In this document: positions 1 to 8,097 of the stretch, piece by piece
Layout: each line of letters opens with the position of its first letter
Numbering within the stretch: position 1 is the first letter of the stretch
NCBI RefSeq assembly: GCF_024137025.1
Contig: NZ_JAMYJR010000007.1
Span: 124,001 to 188,000, forward strand
Source: Paractinoplanes aksuensis
Lineage (GTDB): Bacteria; Actinomycetota; Actinomycetes; Mycobacteriales; Micromonosporaceae
Reading direction: 5' to 3'
Length of the DNA: 64,000 nt
Notes under the pieces: model-generated
What the model was told of the DNA's origin: nothing
Seen by the model: only the letters and a program-made list of their open reading frames with translations
The model's database searches: none
Translations under genes and position numbers: made by a program

Positions 1-1524
1 CTGGCCCAGGCGCTGCGGCAGGTGGCCGGGCGGCCGTACGCCACGACCGTGCTCGAGCTGACCGTCCAGCACCGCGACGGGCGGCTGCGCCAGGCCGAGA
101 TGACCATCACCAACCTGCTCAGCGACCCCAGCGTGGCCGGCCTGGTGCTCAACACCCGCGACATCAGCGAGCGCAAGGAGCTGCAGGACCAACTGGTCCA
201 CGAGGCCTACCACGACGCGCTGACCCAGCTGGCCAACCGCGCGCTGTTCCGCGAGCGGGTCGGCGACGCCCTGCGCACCCGCCCCGAGGCCGGTGAGGTC
301 ACCGTGCTCTTCCTCGACCTCGACGGCTTCAAGGAGGTCAACGACAGCCTCGGCCACCTGGCCGGCGACCAGCTGCTCGTGCAGGTGGCCGACCGGCTGC
401 GGGCCTCGGTGCGCGAGGGCGACGTGGTGGCCCGCTTCGGCGGCGACGAGTTCGCCGTGCTCATCGAGTCGGACCGCGGCGGCGACGACGCCGAGCAGGT
501 CGCGCAGCGCATCATCGACGTGCTCGAGGAGCCCTTCGCCAGCGAGAGCCGCGACATCCACGTGCAGGCCAGCATCGGCCTGGCCGCGGCCGGCCTGCTC
601 GCCGACGGCGAGGACGACGGCGCCGAGCAGCTCATGCGCAACGCCGACCTGGCCATGTACAAGGCGAAGTCGGCCGGGGGCAGCGGCTATGCGGCGTACG
701 ACCCCGAGATGCTCTCGGGTCTGGTCGCCCGGCTCGAGCTCGAAGCCGACCTGCGGGTCGCCCTCGAGCGCAACCAGCTCAAGCTGCACTACCAGCCCAC
801 GGTCGACCTCGGCAGCAGCGAGGTCATCGGCTTCGAGGCGCTGGCCCGCTGGATGCACCCGACCCGCGGCCTGATCCCGCCGGCCGAGTTCATCCCGATC
901 GCCGAGGCCACCGGCCTGATCGTGCCGCTGGGCCGCTGGGTGCTGCGCGAGGCGTGCCGCCAGGCCGTCGAGTGGAGCCAGGCCGGCGACGGCCGCCCGG
1001 TCAAGATGGCCGTCAACGTGTCGGTCCGCCAGTTCGACCGCGCCGACCTGGTCGACGTGGTGGCCGAGATCCTGGCCGAGACCGGCATGCCGGCCGACCA
1101 GCTCTGCCTCGAGATGACCGAGAGCGTGCTGATGACCGACACCGACGACAACCTCGAGCAGCTGCTGCGGCTCAAGGCGCTCGGCGTGACGCTGGCCATC
1201 GACGACTTCGGCACCGGCTACTCGTCGCTGGCCTACCTGCGCCGCTTCCCGGTCGACACGCTCAAGATCGACCGCTCGTTCGTCGAGCGGCTGGGCGCCC
1301 TGACCGACGACACCGCGCTGGCCGACACCATCGTGCAGCTCGGCAAGAGCCTCGGCATGGCCACCGTGGCCGAAGGCATCGAGGAGTTCGGGCAGCTGGC
1401 CGCGCTCCGCGACATGGGCTGCCACTTCGCCCAGGGCTACTACTTCTCCCGCCCCGTGCCGGCCGCCGAAGCCGGGCGGCTGTTCCTCGAAGGCGCCGAC
1501 CCCCGACTGGAGATCCCCGCATGA
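1..1524 (+). CDS. PAS-GGDEF-EAL cyclic-di-GMP signalling protein (5' truncated by window edge)
   Basis: Cyclic-di-GMP turnover protein: GGDEF domains make the messenger and EAL domains degrade it. The frame is open from base 1, so the true start lies outside the window. The visible part opens with the end of a PAS domain finishing in a typical NTRDISERKEL linker. A diguanylate cyclase domain follows, with an intact GGDEF signature in RFGGDEFAV (near visible residue 147). A phosphodiesterase domain then shows FEALARW (near residue 278), VNVSVRQF, TESVL, DDFGTGYSSLAYL, KIDRSFV and VAEGIE, so the metal-binding and catalytic positions look intact. Both activities are therefore possible; which one dominates cannot be read from sequence. 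The stop overlaps the ATG of the decarboxylase gene (ATGA), implying translational coupling. Confidence 0.95.
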   Translation: MAQALRQVAGRPYATTVLELTVQHRDGRLRQAEMTITNLLSDPSVAGLVLNTRDISERKELQDQLVHEAYHDALTQLANRALFRERVGDALRTRPEAGEVTVLFLDLDGFKEVNDSLGHLAGDQLLVQVADRLRASVREGDVVARFGGDEFAVLIESDRGGDDAEQVAQRIIDVLEEPFASESRDIHVQASIGLAAAGLLADGEDDGAEQLMRNADLAMYKAKSAGGSGYAAYDPEMLSGLVARLELEADLRVALERNQLKLHYQPTVDLGSSEVIGFEALARWMHPTRGLIPPAEFIPIAEATGLIVPLGRWVLREACRQAVEWSQAGDGRPVKMAVNVSVRQFDRADLVDVVAEILAETGMPADQLCLEMTESVLMTDTDDNLEQLLRLKALGVTLAIDDFGTGYSSLAYLRRFPVDTLKIDRSFVERLGALTDDTALADTIVQLGKSLGMATVAEGIEEFGQLAALRDMGCHFAQGYYFSRPVPAAEAGRLFLEGADPRLEIPA

Positions 1525-2735
1525 CCTCGTGGCCCACCCCGCTCGCCCCCGCGACGCTCGGCGGCATCGTCGACATGCCGACGCCGTACCTGGTGACCGA
1601 TCTGGACACGGTGACCGCCCGGCTCTCCTCGTTCCGGGCCGCCCTGCCCGGCGTGGCCGTGCACTACGCGATGAAGTGCAACCCGTCCGACGAGATCCTG
1701 CGCACCCTGCACGCCCAGGGCGCGCAGTTCGAGATCGCCTCGCTCGGTGAGCTGCGCCGGCTCCAGGCCATCGGCGTCGACCCGGCCGACGTGCTCTACA
1801 GCAACCCGATCAAGCCACCGGCCCACATCGCCGCCGCCCACGCGGCCGGCCTGTGGCGCTTCAGCTTCGACTCCCCCAACGAGCTGACCAAGATCGCCGA
1901 GCACGCCCCCGGCGCCGCCGTCTACGTCCGCCTCCGCGTCGACGACGAGGCCAGCGTCTTCCCCCTCAGCCGCAAATTCGGCACGGACGCCGAAGATGCC
2001 TACGACCTGCTGCTGCTCGCCCAGCGGCTCGAATTGCGGCCGTACGGTGTGACCTTCCACGTCGGATCGCAGTGCTTGCGACCCACGGCGTGGGCATCGG
2101 CCGTCGACACGGCCGGCAAGCTCATGGACCGCCTGCGCCACGACGGCATCAACCTCGAGATGCTCGACCTGGGCGGCGGCTTCCCGGCCCGCTACACCAC
2201 CGATGTGCCCACCATCGAGCAGATCGGCGCGGCCACCACCGAGGCCCTGAACGCCCTGCCCTACCGCCCCGGCCTGATCGTGGCCGAGCCCGGCCGGCAC
2301 CTGGTGGCCGAGTCGGGCGTCATGGCGGCCACGATCATCGGGCACGAGAGCCGCGACGAGGAGAACTGGCTCTACCTCGAGGTGGGCGCGTTCAACGGGC
2401 TCATGGAGGTGCTGCAGACGCCGGGCGGCTGGGACTTCCCTCTTTTGACTTCGAAATCCGGTGTGGAGCCAACGGTGCCCTACACCATTACCGGCCCGAC
2501 CTGCGACAGCAGCGACACCATCGGCTACGGCATCATGCTGCCGGCAGGGTTGGCGACCGGCGACGTGATCTACATCGGCACCACCGGCGCCTACACCCTG
2601 GCCTACGCCTCCGACTTCAACGGCTTCGACCAGCCCACCCCGCTCTTCGTCGGGGCTGGTTCGCCCTCCTACGACGCGACTTCGGTTCGGGTGCCGCTCG
2701 CGCGCGTGGCTTCCACCCTGGGGCCGGTCGCGTGA
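1521..2735 (+). CDS. fold-type III PLP-dependent decarboxylase (ornithine/diaminopimelate decarboxylase family)
   Basis: About 404 residues, the usual size of alanine-racemase-fold decarboxylases, which convert ornithine, lysine or diaminopimelate to a diamine or lysine. The PLP lysine is in YAMKCNPS (about K52). HVGSQ, the glycine-rich DLGGGFP and EPGRHLV (phosphate binding) follow, and GPTCDSSD carries the catalytic Cys and Asp contributed by the partner subunit. GPTCDSSD resembles ornithine decarboxylases (GPTCDxxD) more than typical LysA, so polyamine formation is the better guess; the exact substrate is inferred. The ATG at 1521 overlaps the upstream stop as ATGA. The 3' end overlaps the start of an MFS transporter, which could export the amine product. 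Confidence 0.9.
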   Translation: MTSWPTPLAPATLGGIVDMPTPYLVTDLDTVTARLSSFRAALPGVAVHYAMKCNPSDEILRTLHAQGAQFEIASLGELRRLQAIGVDPADVLYSNPIKPPAHIAAAHAAGLWRFSFDSPNELTKIAEHAPGAAVYVRLRVDDEASVFPLSRKFGTDAEDAYDLLLLAQRLELRPYGVTFHVGSQCLRPTAWASAVDTAGKLMDRLRHDGINLEMLDLGGGFPARYTTDVPTIEQIGAATTEALNALPYRPGLIVAEPGRHLVAESGVMAATIIGHESRDEENWLYLEVGAFNGLMEVLQTPGGWDFPLLTSKSGVEPTVPYTITGPTCDSSDTIGYGIMLPAGLATGDVIYIGTTGAYTLAYASDFNGFDQPTPLFVGAGSPSYDATSVRVPLARVASTLGPVA

Positions 2736-4243
2736 TTGATGCGCTGGCAGCACGCCGCGGACGCCGCCGGGCCGGTCCCGGCGGCATGCGGCGGGCCGGC
2801 CGGCTGCGCGAACTCGTCGTCTCCGGCGTCATCGACTCCTTCGGCATGGCCCTGGGCTGGACGTTCGTCGTCCTCATCGCCACCGCCCGCGGCGGCCTGG
2901 CCGAGGCCGCCCTGTACAACGCGGCGATGCTGGTCGGCGTGGTGCTGTCGGCCCCCGTCACAGGCTGGCTGGCCCGCCACCTCGACGGCCGCACCCTGCT
3001 GCGCGGAGCCGCCGGGATCGAGGTGCTGCTGCGCTTCGGCACCCTGTACGGCCTGATCGCGGGCTGGCCCTCCTGGCTGATCGCCCTGCTGGTCCTGCTG
3101 CAACACGTGGCAGCATGGGCGGGCTTCGCCGGCATGCGCGCCGAGGTGTCGGCGGTGGACGCTTCGCCCCGCTCGATGACCCGCTATGCGGTAGCCATCG
3201 CCGGCGTGGAGGCGGCCGGCACGGCGATCGCGGCCCTGCTGCCGACCGGCACCCTCGGGTATCCGACGGGGTGGCTGCTGGTCGCGGTGTTCGTGGTCTA
3301 TCTGGGCTCGCTGCTGCCCACGGTGCTGATCGCGCGGCGCGCCCGGATCACGCCCAACCCGGCGCCGTCCCGCTTCCCCGCTCCGGCCCACGCCGGCGCC
3401 CTCTCCGCCGCGGCCCGCACCACCACACCTGGCCTGCCGGCCGCCGCGCTCCCTGTCCCCGGCACTGATTCTTTGGCCGCGGCCGTCTCCCCTGCTGCTG
3501 GGTTCTCCGCTGCTGGGTTCTCCGCTGCTGGCGCTGCTTCTACGGCGTCTGGTGCTGAATTTTATTCTGCGGCCGGCGCTGCTTCCGCGTCTGGGTCTGC
3601 TGACGCTGACCGTGGTGGCACGGTGCCGCCCCGCTGGCGGCACGCGGCCAGCTCGCCCGCACCCAACGGCGCGTGGCGCCTCCCCCAGCCCCGCATGCTG
3701 GTAGCCGGAGCCGGAGTCATGGTTTTGGCCTCCGGCCCGACCCTGCTCGCCGTACCGGTAGTAGCCGAACTCCACGGCCACAACTGGGTGGCCGTCTCCG
3801 CGATTGCCTTCTGCGTGGGCACCCTGCTCGCCACCCGCGCGGTAGCCGCCCTGAGCCGCCTACGCCTCCCCGCCGTACTCCGCTGGTGCCTGTGGGGCCT
3901 GGGCATGCTGGCCGGCTGGATCCTGGCCCCCGTCTACGCCCCCATGGTCCTGGTAGCCCAGTTCGCCGCCGGCCTGAGCCAAACCGCCTTCGAAGGCGAC
4001 ATGGACGCCCGGGTAGCCGCCGAAGCCAAACCAGAATCGGTGACCCGGGACCTGGCCTACAGCGCCTCGGTCCGCGCCATGGGCGGCGCCCTCTCCGTAC
4101 GCCTGCTACCCATGGTCGTAGCCACCCCCGCCATCGGCGTCGCCGCCAGCGCCTCAGCCCTGATCCTGGGCATAGTCACCCTGATCCTCTGGGCCGGCCT
4201 GTCCACAGCCCCCCACCTGTTCCGCCGCCCCGCCCACTCCTGA
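2732..4243 (+). CDS. MFS transporter with a low-complexity central loop
   Basis: A hydrophobic protein of about 503 residues with some 10-12 membrane segments in two halves, for example MALGWTFVVLIATARGG and a C-terminal ASALILGIVTLILWAG. The pattern fits the major facilitator superfamily; substrate unknown. The central cytoplasmic loop is unusually long and repetitive, rich in Ala, Ser and Gly (AAGFSAAGFSAAGAAS), about residues 240-300, encoded by near-repeats around 3490-3600. The GTG at 2732 overlaps the decarboxylase stop (GTGA) and is preferred; an internal ATG at 2786 is an alternative. Coupling to the decarboxylase suggests export of its amine product, which is inference. Confidence 0.8.
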   Translation: MIDALAARRGRRRAGPGGMRRAGRLRELVVSGVIDSFGMALGWTFVVLIATARGGLAEAALYNAAMLVGVVLSAPVTGWLARHLDGRTLLRGAAGIEVLLRFGTLYGLIAGWPSWLIALLVLLQHVAAWAGFAGMRAEVSAVDASPRSMTRYAVAIAGVEAAGTAIAALLPTGTLGYPTGWLLVAVFVVYLGSLLPTVLIARRARITPNPAPSRFPAPAHAGALSAAARTTTPGLPAAALPVPGTDSLAAAVSPAAGFSAAGFSAAGAASTASGAEFYSAAGAASASGSADADRGGTVPPRWRHAASSPAPNGAWRLPQPRMLVAGAGVMVLASGPTLLAVPVVAELHGHNWVAVSAIAFCVGTLLATRAVAALSRLRLPAVLRWCLWGLGMLAGWILAPVYAPMVLVAQFAAGLSQTAFEGDMDARVAAEAKPESVTRDLAYSASVRAMGGALSVRLLPMVVATPAIGVAASASALILGIVTLILWAGLSTAPHLFRRPAHS

Positions 4244-4688
4244 CCACCCACCCCTGTGGACAACCCGCCTCCCCGCCGCCCCACCCCGATAAACTGGACC
4301 AGGGTCAGCCCCCAAGGGTGGGCGGGGTATGGCCGGTCGGCCGGCGCACATTCCCGGGTGCGGCCGCGCCGCTGACCTACTTGTCCTGCGCGGTTCCCCG
4401 AGCGGCGCTTTCTACCTCTGGACGGGCGTCCGAGTGGTGGACGGGGCCCTCGCGTACACCAAGCATCGGGTCGCGGCAGGCGAAGTCGGCAACACGCTGC
4501 GGTGCGGCCGCTCGGCTGAAAATCGGTTGACCGACCTGTACGAAGGTCAGGAGCATGGCGGCATGACAACTGCGTGTGGCATCGCTTCGTTCGTCCGGTG
4601 CCCTGTGGCCTCTGCGGGCTGATGACCCCTTAGCAGCAGCGAACCACCCCGGCGCCGGGTCGGCTTTTCGATCCCGGAGTGATCGCGC
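4244..4688. other. intergenic stretch without a convincing gene
   Basis: About 445 bases between two MFS genes. Short open frames exist on both strands but none has a recognisable domain or a ribosome-binding site. The sequence CCCTGTGGACAACC near 4249 contains a TGTGGACAA nonamer resembling a streptomycete DnaA box in reverse; it is single and not evidence of an origin. The end of the stretch carries the leader of the next gene, with CCGGAGTG about 10 bases before its ATG. Confidence 0.6.
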
Positions 4689-5894
4689 ATGTCTTCGTAT
4701 CGTCTCTATCTGCTCGTGTGCGGGGTCGGCGCGTTCGCGTCGACCACCGCTTTCACACTCAATCTCATCTATCAGGCGACCGTCGTCGGGCTGTCGCCGC
4801 TTCAGCTCGTGCTCGTGGGCACGGTCATGGAGGCCGTCTGCTTCGTCGCCCAGGTGCCGACGGGGGTGATCGCCGACCGGTACAGCCGCCGCCTCAGTGT
4901 CATTGTCGGCTACCTGTTGATGGGCGTCGGTCTGGTCGTCTGGGGGCTCGTGCCGGCGTACGGCGCGATTCTGGCCGGCACCGTCATCTGGTCGATCGGG
5001 GTGGTCTGCGTCGACGGGGCCGAGCAGGCCTGGGCCGCCGACGAGATCAACCAAGATCAAGTGACCAGTGCTTTCGTACGGGGTGGGCAGATCTATCAGG
5101 GCGGCAGCCTGCTCGGCATCGTCGCCGCGGTCGGGCTCACGGCGATCACGCCGGCCCTGCCCATTGTGGTCGGCGGGATCGTCACGCTGGCTCTCGGCGT
5201 ACTGCTGATGATCTTCATGACCGAGAACAACTGGAGCCCGGCGCCGATCGGCTCGTGGCGATCGATGCACCGCCAAGTGGCGGACGGGGTGCGGGCCGTG
5301 CGGCACAGCGCCGTGCTGGCCGGCATCGTCGGGGCCACGCTGTTCGCGGGCATGAGCAGCGAGGGGTTCGACCGGCTCAGTCAACCCTTCCTGCTGCCGC
5401 ATATCGGCGATCATCCGGTCGAGCTGGTCTTCGGGGGCCTCGCGATGATCGCCGCGCTCGGCTCGATCGTGGTCACCGGCATGGCCGGCCAGTGGATCGA
5501 CGTCGTCCGCCCGCAGCGGGTCGGCCGGGTGCTGGCCGTCATCCAGGCGCTCACGGCGATCGGCATGATCAGCCTCGGCTGGGCCGGTCACTGGTGGGCG
5601 GCGGTCGGCCTCTATCTGGGCGTACGGCTGTTGCGCGACACGGCCGAGCCGGTGCTCAACGTCTGGCTCGTCTCGGCCACCGCGCCCCAGTCCCGGGCCA
5701 CCGTCTTCTCGATCGTGTCGCAGGCCGACGCGCTCGGCCAGATCGCCGGCGGCCCACCCGCCGGGCTCGTGGCCCAGCGACGGGCGATCGGCGCCGGCAT
5801 CTCGGTGGCAGGCCTGTTCGTACTGCCCGCGGTGGCCCTGTTCGCCCTGGCCGCAAAGCGCTCATCACAACCCGACCAGGCCATGACGTCGTAA
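4689..5894 (+). CDS. MFS drug-efflux-type transporter
   Basis: 401 residues with about 12 predicted membrane helices. The signature GVIADRYSRR between helices 2 and 3 is the MFS loop motif (GxxaDRxgRR). The run FVAQVPTGVIADRYSRRLSV places it near the DHA3 drug:H+ antiporter group (macrolide or tetracycline efflux-like). The substrate cannot be told. The ATG at 4689 follows a GGAG element at suitable distance. The gene is monocistronic and convergent with cobF; the 71-base gap contains GC-rich inverted sequence that may end both transcripts. Confidence 0.85.
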   Translation: MSSYRLYLLVCGVGAFASTTAFTLNLIYQATVVGLSPLQLVLVGTVMEAVCFVAQVPTGVIADRYSRRLSVIVGYLLMGVGLVVWGLVPAYGAILAGTVIWSIGVVCVDGAEQAWAADEINQDQVTSAFVRGGQIYQGGSLLGIVAAVGLTAITPALPIVVGGIVTLALGVLLMIFMTENNWSPAPIGSWRSMHRQVADGVRAVRHSAVLAGIVGATLFAGMSSEGFDRLSQPFLLPHIGDHPVELVFGGLAMIAALGSIVVTGMAGQWIDVVRPQRVGRVLAVIQALTAIGMISLGWAGHWWAAVGLYLGVRLLRDTAEPVLNVWLVSATAPQSRATVFSIVSQADALGQIAGGPPAGLVAQRRAIGAGISVAGLFVLPAVALFALAAKRSSQPDQAMTS

Positions 5895-5965
5895 GAAGCC
5901 ACCCCGCTCAGGCTGCGACGGCGAACCTGGCCGCCGCGGCCGTGGCGGTGTGGGTGGTCGGCTGA

Positions 5966-6721
5966 TCAGTCCGGCCGGCGGAGCAGGTAAGTGTCCATGA
6001 TCCAGCCGTGTTGTTCGCGGGCGTCGGCGCGGGTGCGCAGGATTTCGTCGGCGACCTCGGACACCCGGCCCGAGCGCAGGATCTCGTCGGGCGTGCCCAC
6101 GTAGGCGCCCCAGAAGATGTCGACGTCGGGGTGCGCGGTGAACGCCTGCTGGGCGTCGAGCATGACCACCACGTCGTCGACGCCCGCGGGCCACCCCTCG
6201 GCGAGCCGGCGGCCGGTCGTCACCTGGTACGGCCGGCCGACCCGGTTCAGCGGCACCCGGTGCTTCGCCGCGAGCGCCGACACGCTGCTGATGCCGGGGA
6301 TCACCTCGTACTCGAACTCGATCGCGCCCCGGGCCAGCACCTCGTCGAGGATGGCGATCGACGAGTCGTACAGGGAAGGATCTCCCCACACCAGGAAGGA
6401 GCCCGTCTCGTCCTCGCGCAGATGCTCGACCAGCATCTCTTCCATGACCAGGGCCCGGCGGTGCCGCCAGTCCTCGACCGTGCCCTGGTAGTCGGCCGGC
6501 GTGCGGTCGCGATCGGGGTCACGGCCGGTGACCATGCGGCGGGTCGGCTTGGAGTAGCCGCGAATGATCCGCTCCCGCAGATCGATCATGCTCTGCTTGA
6601 GCTCACCCTTGTCGAGCAGGAAGAACACATCGGTACGCCCGATGGCCTTGGCCGCCTGCAGGGTGAGATGGTCCGGGTCGCCCGCGCCGATCCCGATCAA
6701 ACTGATCTTCCGCACCCGCAC
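5966..6721 (-). CDS. cobF: precorrin-6A synthase (deacetylating), CobF
   Basis: 251 residues of the SAM-dependent tetrapyrrole methylase family. It opens with ISLIGIGAGDPDHLTLQAAK, the SAM-binding GxGxGDPDxLT motif. SFLVWGDPSLYDSS and YEVIPGISSVSALAA are the other family motifs. The match is to CobF, which methylates C-1 of precorrin-5 and removes the acetyl side chain in the aerobic cobalamin pathway. The start is a GTG; a second in-frame GTG lies two codons downstream. It stands alone about 20 kb from the other cob genes of the window. No B12-box (GCCACTGT) is visible upstream, so riboswitch control is not evident here. Confidence 0.92.
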   Translation of the reverse strand: MRVRKISLIGIGAGDPDHLTLQAAKAIGRTDVFFLLDKGELKQSMIDLRERIIRGYSKPTRRMVTGRDPDRDRTPADYQGTVEDWRHRRALVMEEMLVEHLREDETGSFLVWGDPSLYDSSIAILDEVLARGAIEFEYEVIPGISSVSALAAKHRVPLNRVGRPYQVTTGRRLAEGWPAGVDDVVVMLDAQQAFTAHPDVDIFWGAYVGTPDEILRSGRVSEVADEILRTRADAREQHGWIMDTYLLRRPD

Positions 6722-6817
6722 CAGTGTGCCCGAAGCCCGCGACCCCCACGCCCACCCGGGTCACCTTCGTGATCCACACCCGGGAACCGACGCCGGTGGG
6801 CCTCAGTCATCCGCACG

Positions 6818-7597
6818 TCAGTCGGCGACGTGGGCGGTGTTGTCGATCCAGTGCTGGGCGAGGTCGGCGTTGCCGGTCACGTCGACGCCGGCGAGCGGCA
6901 GCCGCCGGGTCAGGGTCAGCAGCAGCGTCGCGGCCGGGCCGGTCACTGTCACGTCGGCCGGGCGGGTTCCGGGCTGCCAGGTCGCGCCGTCCGGCTGCCG
7001 CTCGACGAACCAGCCGTCCGGGCTGTCGGTCGGGGCGAACTGCAGGGTCTGCCCGGCGCCGCGCAACGCGTCGGCGGACTCGGATCGCAGCATCCGCCAC
7101 GTGGGCGAGGTCAGCATCGCGAAGTGGTTGCTGATGAGCGCGGCGGCAACGTCGGCGTCGACCTCGGTCGTGCGGCCTGCGGCGTTGTCGGCGTCGGCCC
7201 CGTGGACGACCGACTCGTTGAGAACGCCGGCCATCCAGAACTGCGTCCCGGTCCGCCCGTCACCTGCGGCGTTGAACACCGGCGCATCCATCGCGTCATC
7301 CGAGCAGGCATCGGCCGCCCGTTGCGCGGACTTCGACAGCCACCCTGTCCATTCGCCGGGATCGGCGGGGAGAACCGCCATCTCGGTCGGCAATTGGGTG
7401 GGGTCGGTGATGCGCCGCTCGATGATCTCGGCCACCCAGTTCTGGGTCTGCCCCACGTGCTCGACCAGTTCGGCCACGGTCCACTCCGGTGCCGTCGGCA
7501 CCGCAGCGGCCGGTCCCGCGGCGACGGCGGCCTCGGCCAGACGCCGCGTGTGTTCGACGATCGCCCGCCGGGCGCGGTCCGCGTTCAACTCAGTCAT
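6818..7597 (-). CDS. maleylpyruvate isomerase family (mycothiol-dependent, DinB-fold) protein
   Basis: 259 residues. The N-terminal part (RRAIVEHTRRLAEAA ... PEWTVAELVEHVGQTQNWVAEII) matches the four-helix DinB-like domain of the actinobacterial maleylpyruvate isomerase family, with the metal-binding His in LVEHVGQ. The second half resembles the family's C-terminal domain. Such proteins often use mycothiol, but most have no known substrate. ATG at 7597 follows an AAGGGGCGG ribosome-binding-like stretch. It is downstream of and on the same strand as dinB, separated by a 500-base repeat tract. Confidence 0.8.
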   Translation of the reverse strand: MTELNADRARRAIVEHTRRLAEAAVAAGPAAAVPTAPEWTVAELVEHVGQTQNWVAEIIERRITDPTQLPTEMAVLPADPGEWTGWLSKSAQRAADACSDDAMDAPVFNAAGDGRTGTQFWMAGVLNESVVHGADADNAAGRTTEVDADVAAALISNHFAMLTSPTWRMLRSESADALRGAGQTLQFAPTDSPDGWFVERQPDGATWQPGTRPADVTVTGPAATLLLTLTRRLPLAGVDVTGNADLAQHWIDNTAHVAD

Positions 7598-7790
7598 GAG
7601 ATCCGCCCCTTCGTGTTTTCGGTATGCCCTGCAGACTCATCAAATCGCCCGAACTCATCGGCCGCCCCGGTCTGAGCGCGCGCGGCCTGGCCCCCGCGGT
7701 GACGACCGCATGCTGAGTCCCACGGCGGCGACAGGCAGTTGAAGCTCGGCATGACACCCGGCAGCCGATCCTCCGCGCGGCACTCCCGAG

Positions 7791-7858
7791 AGCGGGACTC
7801 GCACAGAAGCCGGACTCGCGCGGAAGCGGGACTCACGCGGAAGCCGGACTCGCGGGCC
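7791..7858. repeat. four tandem copies of a 17-bp unit
   Basis: Four consecutive 17-base units at 7791, 7808, 7825 and 7842, of the form AGC[C/G]GGACTC[G/A]C[G/A]CGGA. They alternate between AGCGGG and AGCCGG variants, as if a 34-bp pair had been duplicated. The tract lies between the isomerase gene and the dinB stop. No gene is evident across it. Confidence 0.85.
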
Positions 7859-7935
7859 GCCACCGCTCGGATCTGGATTGCGCCGCTGGCACTCAAACCC
7901 TTGTCGAGCGCGCGGGAGCGGGCCGGGCAGGTGGG

Positions 7936-8084
7936 GTCGGCCGAACGGCTTCCAGCGTGTGGAAGCAAGCCGCAGGGCAGGCGGAGTCGGCCGAACGGCC
8001 TCCAGCGTGTGGAAGCAAGCCGCAGAGCAGGCGGGGTCGGCCGAACGGCCTCCAGCGTGTGGGAGTAGCCGCAGAGCAGGCGGC
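7936..8084. repeat. three tandem copies of a 50-bp unit behind dinB
   Basis: Units start at 7936, 7986 and 8036 (50, 50 and 49 bases) and are nearly identical. Each holds two small inverted repeats, GGCCGAACGGCC and TCCAGCGTGTGGA. The period is not a multiple of three, so this is not a coding repeat. It starts just past the dinB stop and would lie in its 3' untranslated RNA. The whole interval 7598-8097 contains no supportable gene. Confidence 0.88.
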
Positions 8085-8097
8085 GTCGGTCGACTTT

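Noticed and set aside
1440-2753. 437-residue minus-strand frame opposite the decarboxylase
   Set aside because: GC-rich antisense shadow; the plus-strand enzyme has all catalytic motifs.
4329-4622. 97-residue plus-strand frame between the first two MFS genes
   Set aside because: No ribosome-binding site, no domain and no hydrophobic or conserved pattern.
7936-8084. Possible CRISPR array
   Set aside because: Units are directly adjacent with no unique spacers and no cas genes are present.
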